The translations under genes and the position numbers were made by a program. From Marchantia polymorpha subsp. ruderalis (Eukaryota > Streptophyta > Marchantiopsida > Marchantiales > Marchantiaceae), in assembly GCA_037833965.1 (NCBI GenBank), contig AP031353.1:27096501-27160500 (forward strand): a stretch of DNA of 64,000 bases, in the 5' to 3' direction. Below, in pieces: positions 1-13,470 of the stretch. The notes below the pieces were generated by a model. That model did no database searches and was not told where the DNA came from. It worked only from the letters and a program-made list of their open reading frames with translations. Every line of letters starts with the position of its first letter. The stretch's first letter is position 1.

Positions 1-734
1 CAAGATTGGGATTGAAAATCTCGATATCTCATGATACTTGACACTCATTTGTCGATGAATACCGAGAAAGAAATGAAAAGATCCAATCAGCAAACTAGAA
101 GATATTTAAGGACATTTGAAAACATCATTCAACACAATATGGGGGGCTAGACTAGCTCAATGGGAGAACCTTCTATTTAAACCCCCAAATGCCGGAGTGA
201 AAGCTCCTTTTTGACCCTTGCTTCTCGCTTCTCACTCTCTAGAGCTTCAGGACTGGTACCTCACTTCGAGTCATCGTGGCCAACCTGTAAAAAGGAGACT
301 TAAATACTTTGAATACTTAGAGTAGCATTGCTAAACGTCACCAGCGTGGGCTTCACTCTCCTGGTTTCTATCCCGGGCTGGTTGGTGCTTCTTCTCTTTC
401 AACATGATTTCTTCCTCGCATATTTTAGGCTTTTCAAGATTGGTTTTGTCATTGTGTAAGTGTTACAAATGCATCTGATAGAGCTCCGTGTGGTATTATC
501 GCATGAACAAGATATGCATCATCTAAATTTTCTCTAGAGTGGGTCGTAGTGTTCTCCTAGATTGTTCAGTTTCATGTGAAAAAAAATTGGAGATTTTCTT
601 ATCATTCCACATTAGACTACCTATCGATTACACTACACCTATAATTCCTTTCGTAATTTGTTATAAAAATTTAACCAGTTGTTTAAATTTTTGAACTAGT
701 TTCTCCAGTCAGTCGGTGGATGGATGGATGGATC

Positions 735-768
<34 letters not shown>

Positions 769-3700
769 TTTACTTATTCAACAAGATACTACCAAAACAG
801 CTTCCTTTCAAAGTTGAGAAATTGAAAGATAGCTATATATCACCAACGCAATAACCTTCTAATTGTATTCTTAGCATGCGGGTCTAGCATTGCACGTCGT
901 GAACTCTTGATTTGTATATTAAGGTGGTATATTAGATGCCTATGGAATCTTGCAGTGGAAAAGTATAGCATTTTCTGATAAAGTTGATGGACTACTTTTA
1001 AATAGAATGGGGGGTGGTTTACGATCTTACTCTCGGTCTGTATTTTAGACACACTCAAACCTACAAAATTTTTTTTTAAACAACAAATGATCACTTTGGA
1101 GATGTAATCACAAATTTTGGTAAAAATAATTCAAAGTAATTGTTTAGGTTACTGCTGAGGATTTTCTTATTCTTTGACTTAGTTTTTGAATGATTCTAAT
1201 TCTTAAGAAAGATGAATCGCCAATACATGTACAGAAGTCATCACGGGTTGGCAGGAGAACAACTAAACAACGGACCTGTAAACTATAATATGGATCCATG
1301 TAGGGCGAAAACGGCTGACAAGAAGTTTACTTAAAACGGAAGTAAGCTACCACCAAAAAAACTCTATGGGATATAAAGGCATGCCAAGCCTGGAAGTTCA
1401 TAAGATAAATCAAACCATACTACATACTCATGGAAGCTATTGACTTTCAATGAAAAGATTTGATATAAATTTGGATGTTAAGTGTGTTTGGTCGAAGGCT
1501 GTAAGATTAGCTGGCATTATTTTTTTTTATTTTTTATTTTTAGGTCCACATCATGATAATTGTGTATATTTTGGAAGTGAAGTAACATCTTCTCTTGCAA
1601 CGATTGACTTTAACATTTCCGTTGCTAGTTGTTGGTTAGCTTGTGTACGAGTGTCCAGTATTCCCTAATGCATGCACAGCTTGTGCCTTGACATGGGATA
1701 GTATGTCTACCTTAGGTGGTAACAAACCCTGGTTCTTCATATATGTCTTTGAAATTGATACGTTTGCAAGTATTAGTGAAGAAATATAATCTATAGGCGC
1801 CTGGCTTTTTCCTCTTCAGCTTTCTTCTACTCTGACTTAAAATTACAGTCCTCCACGTGTTTAGTTATTGATTTGTGTTAACAGTACTTCTATTGGACTG
1901 ATATTACTTCCTACATCACAACCAGATACAGTGTGTAGGAAGGAAGAACAAACAGACGATTGCCCCGATTTGAGTCGCTTACATAGAGACATGCCGACTC
2001 ATGGAGCAGGTGGAAATGATGCTGCCGAGTCGGAACGGGTGCATAAACGAGCGCAATCTGAGAATAAGCGTGCAACTTTCTTGACGTAAACAACATAATG
2101 ACGTTTCACGATAGAGATTATCTCATTAGGTATTTCGAGGTCCATGATTGGAGTACGCTATCCTGCTGGAGTGTATTAAGGTCCATCTCCTTTCAATTGA
2201 CCGCTGTTGCTTCCAGAATAGCATGTTCGTAGAGTAGTCTGTACATGGAGGAAAACATTCGTTCTTCGGGAAAGCTTCAGTCCAGCTCGAAATTCTTCTT
2301 TGAGGTTTTGATATGATTACTACCTGGTTTACGACCTTACCATGAGCCTCCATCGCTCCTTCGAGAGAGGAATGATGATGCAAAGACATAGGTTTGTCCG
2401 CACTCATTCCGGTTACGTCCCTCGTTGAATGTAGGTGTGCATTATCACCAGCGGAGTTGACGCTGACATAACGGCTGCCACTTTTGCTTGCTGGTGACTT
2501 TTCCACTGACAAGATAGGTCCCTGGCCAGGTATAAAAGGTAAAGAAGAATTTTAAACATTTTCTCCTCAGTAAGATGGGAAAGGTGAGTCTAAATATTTT
2601 TATAGAGGTGATGATTATCAGGGTGTAGAGAACGATGTAGTCTAATTAGGGGACGCCGAAACAGAAGAATGAATGCAGAAGGCTGATGAAACGTTCTCGT
2701 GCAGAACCACTTTTATTGGGTATCCATTGTCTCCGAGTGTGATTTTCTATTGATTCTATTTCTGGGCTCCAACGGCAGATTTTGTCAAATTAGACCCAAT
2801 CATGACATGTGGGTCTGGCCGTTTCTTTTGCTCATAGTAGGGTTGGTAACTCCGCAGTCCATGACTAGTGCTCTTCCTTCATGATCTGCTCTGGAAGTCA
2901 ACCTGGTTCAACCGGTGTACGAAGCAATTTGAGGTTATAGTTGGGGAGAATATGGGAATGGGTTGCAGCATGAGTTCATCAGAGAGAAACGCGGTGAGGG
3001 GGTTGACCTCGAAATTTTAACCTTTAGGAGCACTTATAACACATAACTCCAAACAACCATTAATATCTGCGTCATTCACGCTAATCAAATGCACATCAAC
3101 CATGGTACTCACCATATCAGTTCAGAAGCTGAGGACCTTACGCCGCTCATGCTGAGCATTGCTGACTCCACTTCTGGCTTGACCTTCCAACTTGTGTGGA
3201 GTCCATCGCTTCGAATTCCATCCTTCGACCTGAGACTAGGGTAAGAAAAGACGTATCGCTTATAATTTACAAGGGCACATAGTGGACAGCATTATCTTCT
3301 GCATGATCAATTTTCACCTGTAGTCAAAATCATCAACATTGAACGTATCGAAATGTTTCAAGAGATGCATTTCATTTCCAAGGCAATAGCATTACTCAGA
3401 GTTCAAAATTTAACCAACCTGTAACGAATTCCGTGGTTAACGGCGTCCGAACACCCAGCCATGACTATTTCGTCTGACGAAAATTCAGGAACCGCCGAGT
3501 AGTTCTACAGCAATTCGTAGCCAGGATTCTGCAGTTTGGATATACCGAGAGAAGTTTGATGATTACTCTCTAATCGACCAGGGCCCATCCACAAAGATGG
3601 GGATGACATTCAAGCCAATGCGTATGCTAGTGAAAGCTTCTACTGGGTCGAAATTATAAATGTGGGTCGTGCACATTCTAATTGAGTCAAACAACTGCCT

Positions 3701-6700
3701 GAGCTCATACCCAAGGCATCTCAAGATTGTAGTAAACAATATTGAAATTGAAACTGATTTTTTGGATGCTACTTTCATAATTTCCTCTCCAGGACACCTT
3801 GACAAAGATTTTCTCTAAGATCAACTTCAGAATATTGATCGACGCTGCTCATGGTTCAGAATATAGCTGCCAGCAACTGCGTGATTACCTGGGAACACTT
3901 ATAACAATTCTTGTTGTCTTAAGTTGATGAAAGCAGCGACACAACGTAATCAATCAAAGTGAATCCCTGATGATTTACAGATTCGTATAATAACGTCTAG
4001 GATAAATTCCCCAACGTTTTCAAATTCGGCATTTCTACATTATCCGCGCAAGTGAGGTAGAGCCTGTCTTCCAGCCTCCTGCAATGCTCTCGCAGTCGTA
4101 GCACGGCCTGTTGTTCAGCATTTTGGAAACTCCGATTGAAGTAAGGAGAATTCAGTAATGAAATGCTAAGACATAGAAAAGAGAAAAAAAGCTACAATTA
4201 AAGAGCTTTCGTCTTGCTATACAGTAAAAATCACACTGGCCTGGAATAGAATTTAGAATGATCTATAACTACAGTTCCTTTCTGGAAATGATTGAATGTC
4301 CTCATCAGTGGGTGGAACAGGCAGGAAATAGTACAGTACAGCGTCAATGGAATGTGACGTTTTGCATGTCACACTGACCTGTCATATGTAGATCGATACT
4401 ATGATCAGACTGCATTGCATCTATTCCATAAATGTTAGCATTGCACTTGAAAGGTATAAAGCTAGCGGAAAATGAACAGCATCATTACAGGAGTACAAGA
4501 AGACGGCATGCTTAGTACATTTTACCCAGCTTGGGCATTCCATCCCGACCTTGGAAGAGAATCCTTGAGACTAATCAGATGACCTGAAAGAGGATATTGA
4601 AACATTCACGTGTCTTCTTCCACCACTTAGTTGAATACTGTAATCTGAAGAAGAGAAGACACTCAAGTCCATTATAACCCAACAATTATAAGCTTTGTGT
4701 AGATAATGTCCGATCTATGTTACCTGTTAGCATAGAGACTTGCATCATTTGTGTAAATTTAAGGCACTTCAACAACCTCGAAATATTCTACGTTCACCCG
4801 CCCAAGCAGATCTGATCGCTAGTCTGAGGTGGGGTCAAATGTGTGACTGAATGTCATTGTGTAGATGTGATCTTATGCACAAAACATATAGCAATATATC
4901 ATAGATTTTGTGACTGCAGCAAAAAGAGTTCGCACCGATGAAATTCAGCAGTTCGTGAATACTTCGGTACTGATTCCACAATCCATTCGATTGTGTTAGC
5001 ACGAGTACCTCAGTAATTGATAATTTCACGAAGGCATGTGCGGCGACACCAGCTTTGCCATTGACCTCTTTTGATTATGTGATAGGTACATAGCAGCGTA
5101 ACCTTCAAACTCACATGAATGATCAGAACAGCGTCAGCATACAGTCAGATGAGACCTTAGAAAACATTCTTCCTTGAGGATTCAACTGATTTTCTCGTGA
5201 CTGAATATATTCTTGCTCTTAAGATCTAGACATGTGTGATTAAGCTGTGAACAGGAAATCCTGGAAAAAAATCAGTTTCTTACCGTGTCATACAAAAAGA
5301 TTGCTGGCTATCTTGACCCAATCTCACAGAAATGTGACCTTCTAGGTCTGCAGATGGACAAAATACGTGCTATCCCTGTCAATCAACGAACATTGTCAAG
5401 TACTATTTTCAGCTGGGCGAAACAGTTGCTAAGCTCAGATTAAAAAACTCACCGTCGTTGTCTGATTTTGGTGTCTTGGTTGTTGCGTCTGGGGTTTGGG
5501 ATACCTCAATATATGGCAAAGTCGAAACGTCGTTCTAACTATGTCTCTGACGTTGCTAGATGGATCCACAGTCCTTACGGACGAAACCTCGAGAAAGGGT
5601 AAGAGGCTCGAATACTCCACATTTTTTGGCAGGCAGAAGTTGCTCAACAGACCCGTAGCTACACTGATTCCACTTCGAACATTGCAATTTACGCAAACTA
5701 GGGCTCATCAAAGCCAGCAAGGTCATCGTGCAATCGTGTCCGCATGCTTTTTTCGCGGCCTACTCATTGTTTACATTCATCATCTGCTCTAGATCCAAGT
5801 CATGAAAGATTTAACAGCCTGAAAAAATTAGCCTGAACATGATACAGTTGCAGATGTATCATGTGCTGACCCTCCATTTAATCAAGCAGGCCTAAATGGG
5901 GCCCAGGAAACTGATTGGATATCCACGATTAGATCTCGGGTGTTTATATCACAGCTATAGATATAAGTTGGGACATTAAGTTGCTTATAATTTCACGTCA
6001 CATTTAGTGAAATATGGATACTCACACGTAACTTCCTCATGTTCGGCACAACGGAGAAACTCGTCAAGTTAGTAAACGATGTCCCCGCGTTTTCTATCAA
6101 GAAGAAAGAATCGGAGATTCGTTCACCTTCGAGGGAGCTTGTGCACTGCCAAAGAACTAGCTAATTCGATTGTACTTCGTACTGCGGGTGAATTCTTCTT
6201 CTCACGTTTCTCCAATACATGTGCAAGATTGCGGGCAACTTTCGGTGAAAAAATGAAATCTGTGATCCACAAGGATGGAGAGTATGATACAGTAATCTGC
6301 GCCGTGATGACATTTCATCACGGTTAATGGTCTTCAACCTTCGGTCCATGTTTGACAAGAATCACGGATCTAGCGTTCTGAGATCATGGAGAAGATTGTA
6401 TTTATTCAGATTTTGTGGTCGATGAAAGAGGTTCTCGACAGCATATTGACTAGATCCTGCAAGTGCACGGCTGCTCAGATCTATTCAGGTCTACATAATG
6501 GAGATCGGTAGACATTCCTGCCCTGGTGCTGTCCTGGCCTTACCTGTCAGTTGCTGGAACCTAACACTGTCCGCTGATGAGACTTCCCCCAGCGTCTTCA
6601 CTCCATATCTTCACTGGTCTCACTATTCTCATTTCTCGCACTTTTTTCTCGTTCGTCTCGTACTTCTGAGTTCGATCAGAAAGAAACAAGAATCTCTTCG

Positions 6701-7016
6701 CCGACAACCAAGTGAAAAAACATCAGACAACAAGGGGATCGATAGCAAAGTTCATAGTAATTTCACGGCGAAAGGTGGCAAAGGCAGAAGACTGTCATTT
6801 TCTGTCGCGACCATGGCTCAGAGGAAGTCGGCACCTATGTAGTAGGACAATCTCGTCCCTAACAGTTGATTTTCGAGTCTTCTTCTGCAATCCCCAGGTT
6901 TCAACTGGGGTCTCTATGAGACTCTCTTGCACGTTTAGTGTCCAATCCTTTGTTGTACACGTGAAGTCCTAAGCTTGGCTCATTCAATACATTCAATATG
7001 AGCTGGGGACGACCCG
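1..7016. other. Intergenic, mid-GC, no gene recognised
   Basis: Both strands were read. Open stretches are under 130 codons, lack any family motif and show no chain of splice-compatible exons. The longest (2126-2512, minus) has an unremarkable mixed composition. Apart from the (TGGA)n/(AT)n tract nothing structured was seen. Confidence 0.6.
738..765. repeat. (AT)n microsatellite preceded by (TGGA)n
   Basis: About 14 AT dinucleotides, immediately preceded by four GGAT/TGGA units from about 717. Confidence 0.95.
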
Positions 7017-7032
7017 ACGGATGTACATCCGT
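7017..7032. repeat. 16-bp perfect palindrome
   Basis: ACGGATGTACATCCGT reads the same on both strands, in a relatively GC-rich intergenic patch. A dimeric binding site is possible but nothing else supports it. Confidence 0.6.
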
Positions 7033-10000
7033 TCACACATGCTCGCCCTGAGAGTGACCGGTGAATCTCCCACGACGTCTCCGAGCAGAAATTCTCTCTC
7101 GGATGTCCTCCACTACTCTGGTCTCCTGAAGTTCAAGGTAGGCTAGAGATCTCTGGGCTTTTCTCCACCCAGCGGCAAACTACCCTACCATAGCTGACCT
7201 GCATACTCCTCACCCGTCCCCACAGGCGCAATCTAGCCCATCTTCCCAAATGTGGCATTGAGATATGACCCGCCTACGTCTAAGTCGAGCCCAGGACAGA
7301 GACGTGCACGAATTTACTGGAAAGGGGCAAAGTACATGAGATTACTCACACCCTTAGAGTTAACTTTCAAAAACCATACGACCGTATTCCAGTTTAGTAC
7401 TTCGGATATATATGGTATTTACGCTCAAGGATTCAGTCCGTATCGTAAAAACCAGAAGTGTTTTTACCTTGGTAGGGCTGACTATCTGGCCGAAGGTTAG
7501 TACCCACTACAGTACATACATACCCAATCACGATGCGGTGTGATATGGTCTTGGATCTGGAACACTATTGGTACATAGAATCTACACGGAAGGAAGAGTT
7601 ATTCTAGGCAGAAAGTCGCTTGACGACGTTGGGAAAAGTGAGTCGATAAGAGAAATTTATTGGATAGTAACGATGTGGAAGTACTTTCCATGCCTCCATA
7701 AATGATAAAGGTTGCGGTTGTAATCATCAGCTCATCCAATCCTTGCTCAGACACATACTGTTGAATTTCTTTGTCCTCTTGGTTGTCTTGAAACTCGATG
7801 TACAGTACAGTACTACTTAACTATTCTAGTCAGTTGTTCTCACAATCCTTCCCTCTCTCGTTTTAAAATATGAACCTTTGAGAGACGTCTTATAATGCTT
7901 CGTCCCCGCCTGTAGCTGGCTACTCCTTCTGACATTGTAGGAAGTTCGGAGCCGTGTTAAGCTCTAAAGTTTTTCTCCACTGTTTTATGACGGTCTGCGA
8001 AACGGGCCCTGAGGTCTTGCGTCACTGCGTGTACGAACCAGAATCGCTTTAAGTGACACTAGCGCTGGATGATAAGTAACAGCTGATGTGGTGTTACTCA
8101 AATTAGTTACGAGAATCTAGGATTAAGGACCTCTGAAGACGGAAAAAGACTGAATCCACTTCCGAACACAAGTATAGATCAATCATTTATCAATATGCTC
8201 AGAGGATTATGTTAGGTGGACGAGCACCTTAAATGGACCCTGGAGGAAGGCAATAATGTGATTGCCTGATTAAGGAGGGGTGAGAGGTAAAGAGGGAGGG
8301 ACAACAGAACAGTTAAAGTGGCGTCGTCGTAACTGATAAACATAAAAGACAGTGAGATGAGAGTACTACCGCGGGCACTCTGACTGGCAAGGGTCGGGAT
8401 TCGGGAGAGAGGAAATATCGGACTGAAAGTGGTGAAACGCTTTCTCTCTCGAATTCTTTCTATGTAACTTATGAATTCTCACTTCAGGTATCCCATGGAT
8501 TGTTCAACGTCGCATACAAGACAACAATAAGTGTTGTAGGTTGTAAAATACCGTATTTGGATCAGCAAGTATGATCCAAATTCCAAGTTTCTGAAATTGC
8601 AACTCTTAGTAGATCCATTATTTTACATGTAGGTCCTTTACCTTGAGAAAGAGGGCGGTGTGATGTAGCCTTTTCTTCTAGAGAACCGACTCCAGGCCCA
8701 TTCCTGTGAAGTCAATCCGATGAATCGATTAATATTCACGCGCCTGTAAATATCTATGAATAGTAAAAGCTTTGGTTTTCAACGAAAAGCTCTGAATGGA
8801 CCTTCCAACTTTTTCCGGTTTCCCTTTCTCCGGAAAAATCATAAGGAAAGTGTAGGGAGGTTTAATTCTTGTCAATGATAGAGAATTACGTAACTTGAAA
8901 TGAATTGACTCATTGTTATGCTATTTTAGCCCGGAATGCTGAACTCTAAGGTAAGATCCTGTCTGATCTCGCTCGCAGCTGAGAAAATGTTGTGATGTGT
9001 CTGTACACAGGGCAGTTTTAATGAGCTTCTTCATTACAGGAACTATTCGTAAAGCTTGAGAGAATATTCCCCTTAAACTAATTTATGAGCTCAATTTCGG
9101 GCTAAAGGTAACTTCGAATGTTTAGCTACTTTAAGTTTAATTATTTACATCTCCATAATATGGATGGATCGAAGGAAGCATTTTTACTGCTTTGAATATA
9201 CAGGTATGCTCAAGATTGTCAATTTAAATACCTAATGTTCATGATTATAAGATTATTTAACTTATCAGTGTAGCTGCACCTAGGTTTAATCCCTTTTAAC
9301 TTGCATACATCCTAGCTACCATAGCATTAGTTCATGCTATTATATTTGATGATATATAGGACGGTCCACGTGCGATAACATCCCCCGCGTCCCCGTGGAC
9401 GTGTCAGCCTTCACGTCATTCTCTCAAGTATGTAGCTTGTGATTTATTCAACGTGATCCCTATCAGTGGATATTGATTGTAAGTTATATACTTCAGTTTG
9501 TCCATGTCTTCCTTGAGTAACCTATTCTCGGATGCCATTCTTTAGGGTTCGGTGCTCTTCATGACCTCAGATTCCACCTTCTGAAATGTTTGCTGGCTCA
9601 TTTTCAATAAATCAGGCAAAGCTTTATGCATTCAATAACATTTGAAACATTCTTTCTGAAAGAAAATCTTCACTTTTTTATTTTTATTTTCAGAGGGTAG
9701 TATACTCACCTACTTCTTTCAATTTAATTGCTCGTGGCCTGTCATCAATTAAAGCGACAGCCTGCAATGTCAATTGTTCAGATATTAGATATATATTTTT
9801 AGCTTCATAAATAAGATTCTTCTATGTTGAAATCATCTGTTGTGCTTCTTTCTTCATTCACATCATTTTGATGCCAAATCTTGCTCTTGCCATTTTAGTT
9901 GTTTGGAACTTATTTGAAATGTTTCAAATGGTACAGTATGTTTTCTTTAGCTCTTCAAATTCATATATCTGAATTTTTACATTTCTCTGATGTTTCCACC

Positions 10001-12000
10001 AAGTCCTTTGCTGTTTGCCTCTTCCAAATGAATAAATGGAATACATTCTTGCTTTCATCACATTGCTTTCAAAATAATTTTCCTTGCCGAATACGCGTAT
10101 AGACATAGTGGACTGGGACTTTTCAATTTTGCTCTATACTTTTACTGTGGGTTTTATATACTCCAGGTGTAGTTACAAATCAGACGTGTTTTTCGTTTAG
10201 CCAGGTGCATTTTGCAGATTAAGACTCAAAATTCATGTAAGAGGGGAGAAAATGAAGACTTACTAGCTATATATCTGAGAAACACCTGTAACGTTACGTG
10301 GTCATGCTTGATACGTGAACGTTTGGCATGTCTTAATTCTATGTTCCGAGTTGTACAACTTCACATTGGAGAATAGAATCCCCTTAATTATACCCAAATG
10401 GTGCAATAGTTGTCTTCTATCAGAGTTTTCATATATTAGTTTTTTTCATATCTACATGTTTTCATTTACTTTGCAAAATTTGAGCATGTTGAAAAAATCT
10501 CGCGTTTTAATGTCCACCTAAGCTATCACCAGATTAATGTTTAGTATATGAAACTTCACATATTTTATTGCTCTGGACGAATTGCCCTAGTTTCTAACTA
10601 CTGTCTGCATGTTTATTTTGAATGAACCCAATTGTTAAAACGAGATAACTATCACTTTTTTATTCACCTTTACTCAGAGAGAAGAAACTGCTGGGTCTGG
10701 ACGTCCTCAGCTATGTGCTGAACACTATTGTACGTACCACGAACTATAAATGGTCATACCTGTGTGGAATGTTATCCAGGCGACATAAATATTGATTGAC
10801 CTTACAGAAAGAAACTTTGGTGTTGGTCCAACAGAAACTTGTCGATAATTCGAACAGAGACTCCGGAAGTATGATTGTTTGTTCAGTTTCAATGATCAAC
10901 GCAGACACACAAAAGCTAGGATTTCATCTTTCACCATTTTGTAAGATTCTTACACATATTCCATTCCCTTTCATTGATGATGAGGGGCAAGTATGTATGT
11001 CACTCAAGAAAAGTATGAGCACAAATTTCGCACACGGAGTATGGACACTTGATACTCTTACAAAATCTCCTTCAGTTTGCCTTTTTCTATTTCCTCATTC
11101 TCTGCTTGAGAGCACTTGAGTACGAAAGGACCACCCCACAAACAGATTACATAACATGAAATATCCTCTGAATCCATCAGGTGCGGTACACTTTATAGGT
11201 CTCGCCTTTTTGAATGTCTTAAGATTACACGCATCATTGTCACTTGGAATGACAATGTCTTCGGAATGTCATGATCACCCCTACTAAATCAAGAAGTGTA
11301 GGTAACGTAGCAGCTTTACTTTCTTCCTGGTAATAAAGTTTTAACTTGGACTAGATCTGGTGTTATTCAACCTTTGCGTCCAACGTAGATCGGATACAAT
11401 TCTCGCAGTTTTCCTTTTCTAGAAATCCGAACAAACTGAAGAAGGAGTTTATCTCCACTGCACAGCTTTTCAGTGCAGAAATGAGTCCCCCAGACCTTAT
11501 CTAAATCTCTTGGCTGCCCTCATAGAAATAGATAGATAGAAAGATAGATGGAGAATGTAGTACTCGGGGACCATGGATGCTTCTCATATTTGCTGGCGTT
11601 AGCGACTAGAAAGGGATTCCCCTTTGAGGGAACAGAAAACTCGGAGTGTAATTCGTTTAAGAGTCTCCTCCACTTTCTGCTCCGTTGCTACCCAGAGAGG
11701 ATTGGTTCACTCAGCTGAACACACCAGCATAGGACTTGCAAGGCAGTACCTGGGGACTTTAGATGATTCTCATTCTTATAGGCATGATCATGACGCGCTA
11801 GTATAAGTTTAGCATGATATGAGCTGGGTGGCTTGTCCCGGGGGATTATGAGCCTGGCAGGAGATTCCCTCATGGGTTTTTTCAGTCCTGTTGGAGATTA
11901 CGGATCGATAAGAAAGTGGCGCTGACAGTGATGAGTGCGTACGTCCTTCGTACAGAGATTCTTTGAGGGTACTTTCGAAGACATAAGAACAAGTATAAAT
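7033..12000. other. Intergenic, no gene recognised
   Basis: Mid-GC sequence to about 9 kb, then more AT-rich to about 10.8 kb. Short open stretches only, and no conserved motif. A (GATA)n-like patch lies at about 11527-11550. Confidence 0.55.
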
Positions 12001-12800
12001 GAGAAGAAAATATGGTAACCGAACCTACACAAGAGTTAAATCCAATGATCAGGAGGAAGGAGATCATCTTTGAAAGGCGAATGGAGGTGTGGAGGACGGA
12101 CAAAGGGTCACAGACCTGGTGGATGGAGCGTCAGTGGACGGAGGCGGAGATGTAAGACAGCAGCAGAGCAGAGCTGATCAGTGGGCTGCAGGGCGGTCAG
12201 GCGGAGAAGAAGCAGCACCAGCAGACCAGGAAACAGTCGGAGGAGCGAGTTCCAGTGCGTCAAGAGGCAAGTTGTCCGCCCATTTTACTCTCTACCTCAG
12301 ATCCTGACTGACAGGTGCCAGGGCGTCGCCTGCCGGGGGCCTGGCCTGGGATGGCTGATGGTTCCCTGGCTCCTGTGGCGATCTGCGAGCGACTTGGAAG
12401 TGACAAGGGCAAGGAGCCAGGGGTGGCGAATTAATGCGTACAACTCGAATCTGGCCGGCTTGGAAGAGGAGTCAGCATTTAGTGGAGTCTGTACAGTAGA
12501 AGACTTTTCGAAATCCGGGACGATTCTACATGAAGCAATGGCCAAGCCAGTGCGGAGGGAAGGATCAAGGAAGAAGAGAGGCACAACTCTATTCTGCAGG
12601 TCAGGTGATGATCTCTGAAATCAACTTCACGAGACTCACGAGCAGCTGTATCGGCTGCTTGCTCTCTCCGCTCGAACCTCGGGTCAACCTGGTGTTCCAT
12701 CAGACACAGATACAGTAAGTGCAGAGTTTCTAAAGTCGTGGACATGTCGTGGCTGATTGTGTTTGCGGGAGGCAACTGCGTCTGCTCTGCTGCTCTCTGC
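12001..12800 (+). other. GC-rich patch with weak coding character, unrecognised
   Basis: The plus strand has two open islands: about 12029-12100 (RRKEIIFERRMEVWRTDKGS) continuing past a stop as a Gln/Glu/Lys-rich stretch to about 12300, and about 12618-12757 (HEQLYRLLALSARTSGQP). The second ends near a donor-like ACAGTAAGT. No family is recognised and the islands do not join cleanly. It could be part of a gene, a decayed gene or chance. Confidence 0.2.
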
Positions 12801-13028
12801 CCTCCATCACAGGAGTAAACAATTGTTTAAATTTGTAACATGTAAAATATGTGTGCTAAATATAAATGAGTAAAGACTTTTACAAAAAAAGGGTGGTAAG
12901 TACCGACACCCTGCAGCTAGCAATGACCCACGCGATGGTATGAAATGCTGACGAACAAACTTTTCTGCTCCTTGAACTTTTGGACTTGGGCGAAACTGAC
13001 CACCGTAGGTGATATAGCGAAGTTTTCG

Positions 13029-13110
13029 ATATAGAGAGAGAAAGAGAGACAGAGAGAGATGTAAGGTATTTCATGATCACCTAGTGAGTGAGTGAGAGCG
13101 AGAGAGAGAT
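13029..13110. repeat. (GA)n-rich tract
   Basis: Interrupted GAGAGA runs plus a GTGAGTGAGTGAG block on the plus strand. A CT-rich counterpart lies 0.35 kb downstream. Confidence 0.85.
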
Positions 13111-13436
13111 AGTTACGGGTGCATTGACTTTGATGTATATCGAGTGAGTAGGTATGCATCAAAGGTTTTTCTCTCTCTCCGATATTTACCCTGTGAGTGT
13201 TACTATAGGTAATATCACTCCCTCATGAAGCAGAACTAGTGGGCATCTCGATTAGATAAATGGTATAATTGTATAATAACGAACTGCAGAGTTCGCTTAC
13301 TGGTGGCCTTATACCTGATTACCCAGAATAATTTCAATTTATTTTGTGTCTGACCTTTGTTCTTCTCCTTGCCCACAATAATAGCGCTCAGAACTGTAAA
13401 ACCCCCTGCGAGCTCTGCTTCTGTCCGTGCGAACCT

Positions 13437-13470
13437 GCTCGTCTTCTCTCTCTCTATCTCTCTCTCTAGC
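13437..13470. repeat. (CT)n tract
   Basis: An interrupted CTCTCTCT run, complementary in sense to the GA tract at 13.03-13.11 kb. Confidence 0.85.

Noticed and set aside
12181-12618. 145-codon open frame, plus strand
   Set aside because: Overlaps two other open frames on both strands in a GC-rich patch, which makes long open frames likely by chance; no motif.
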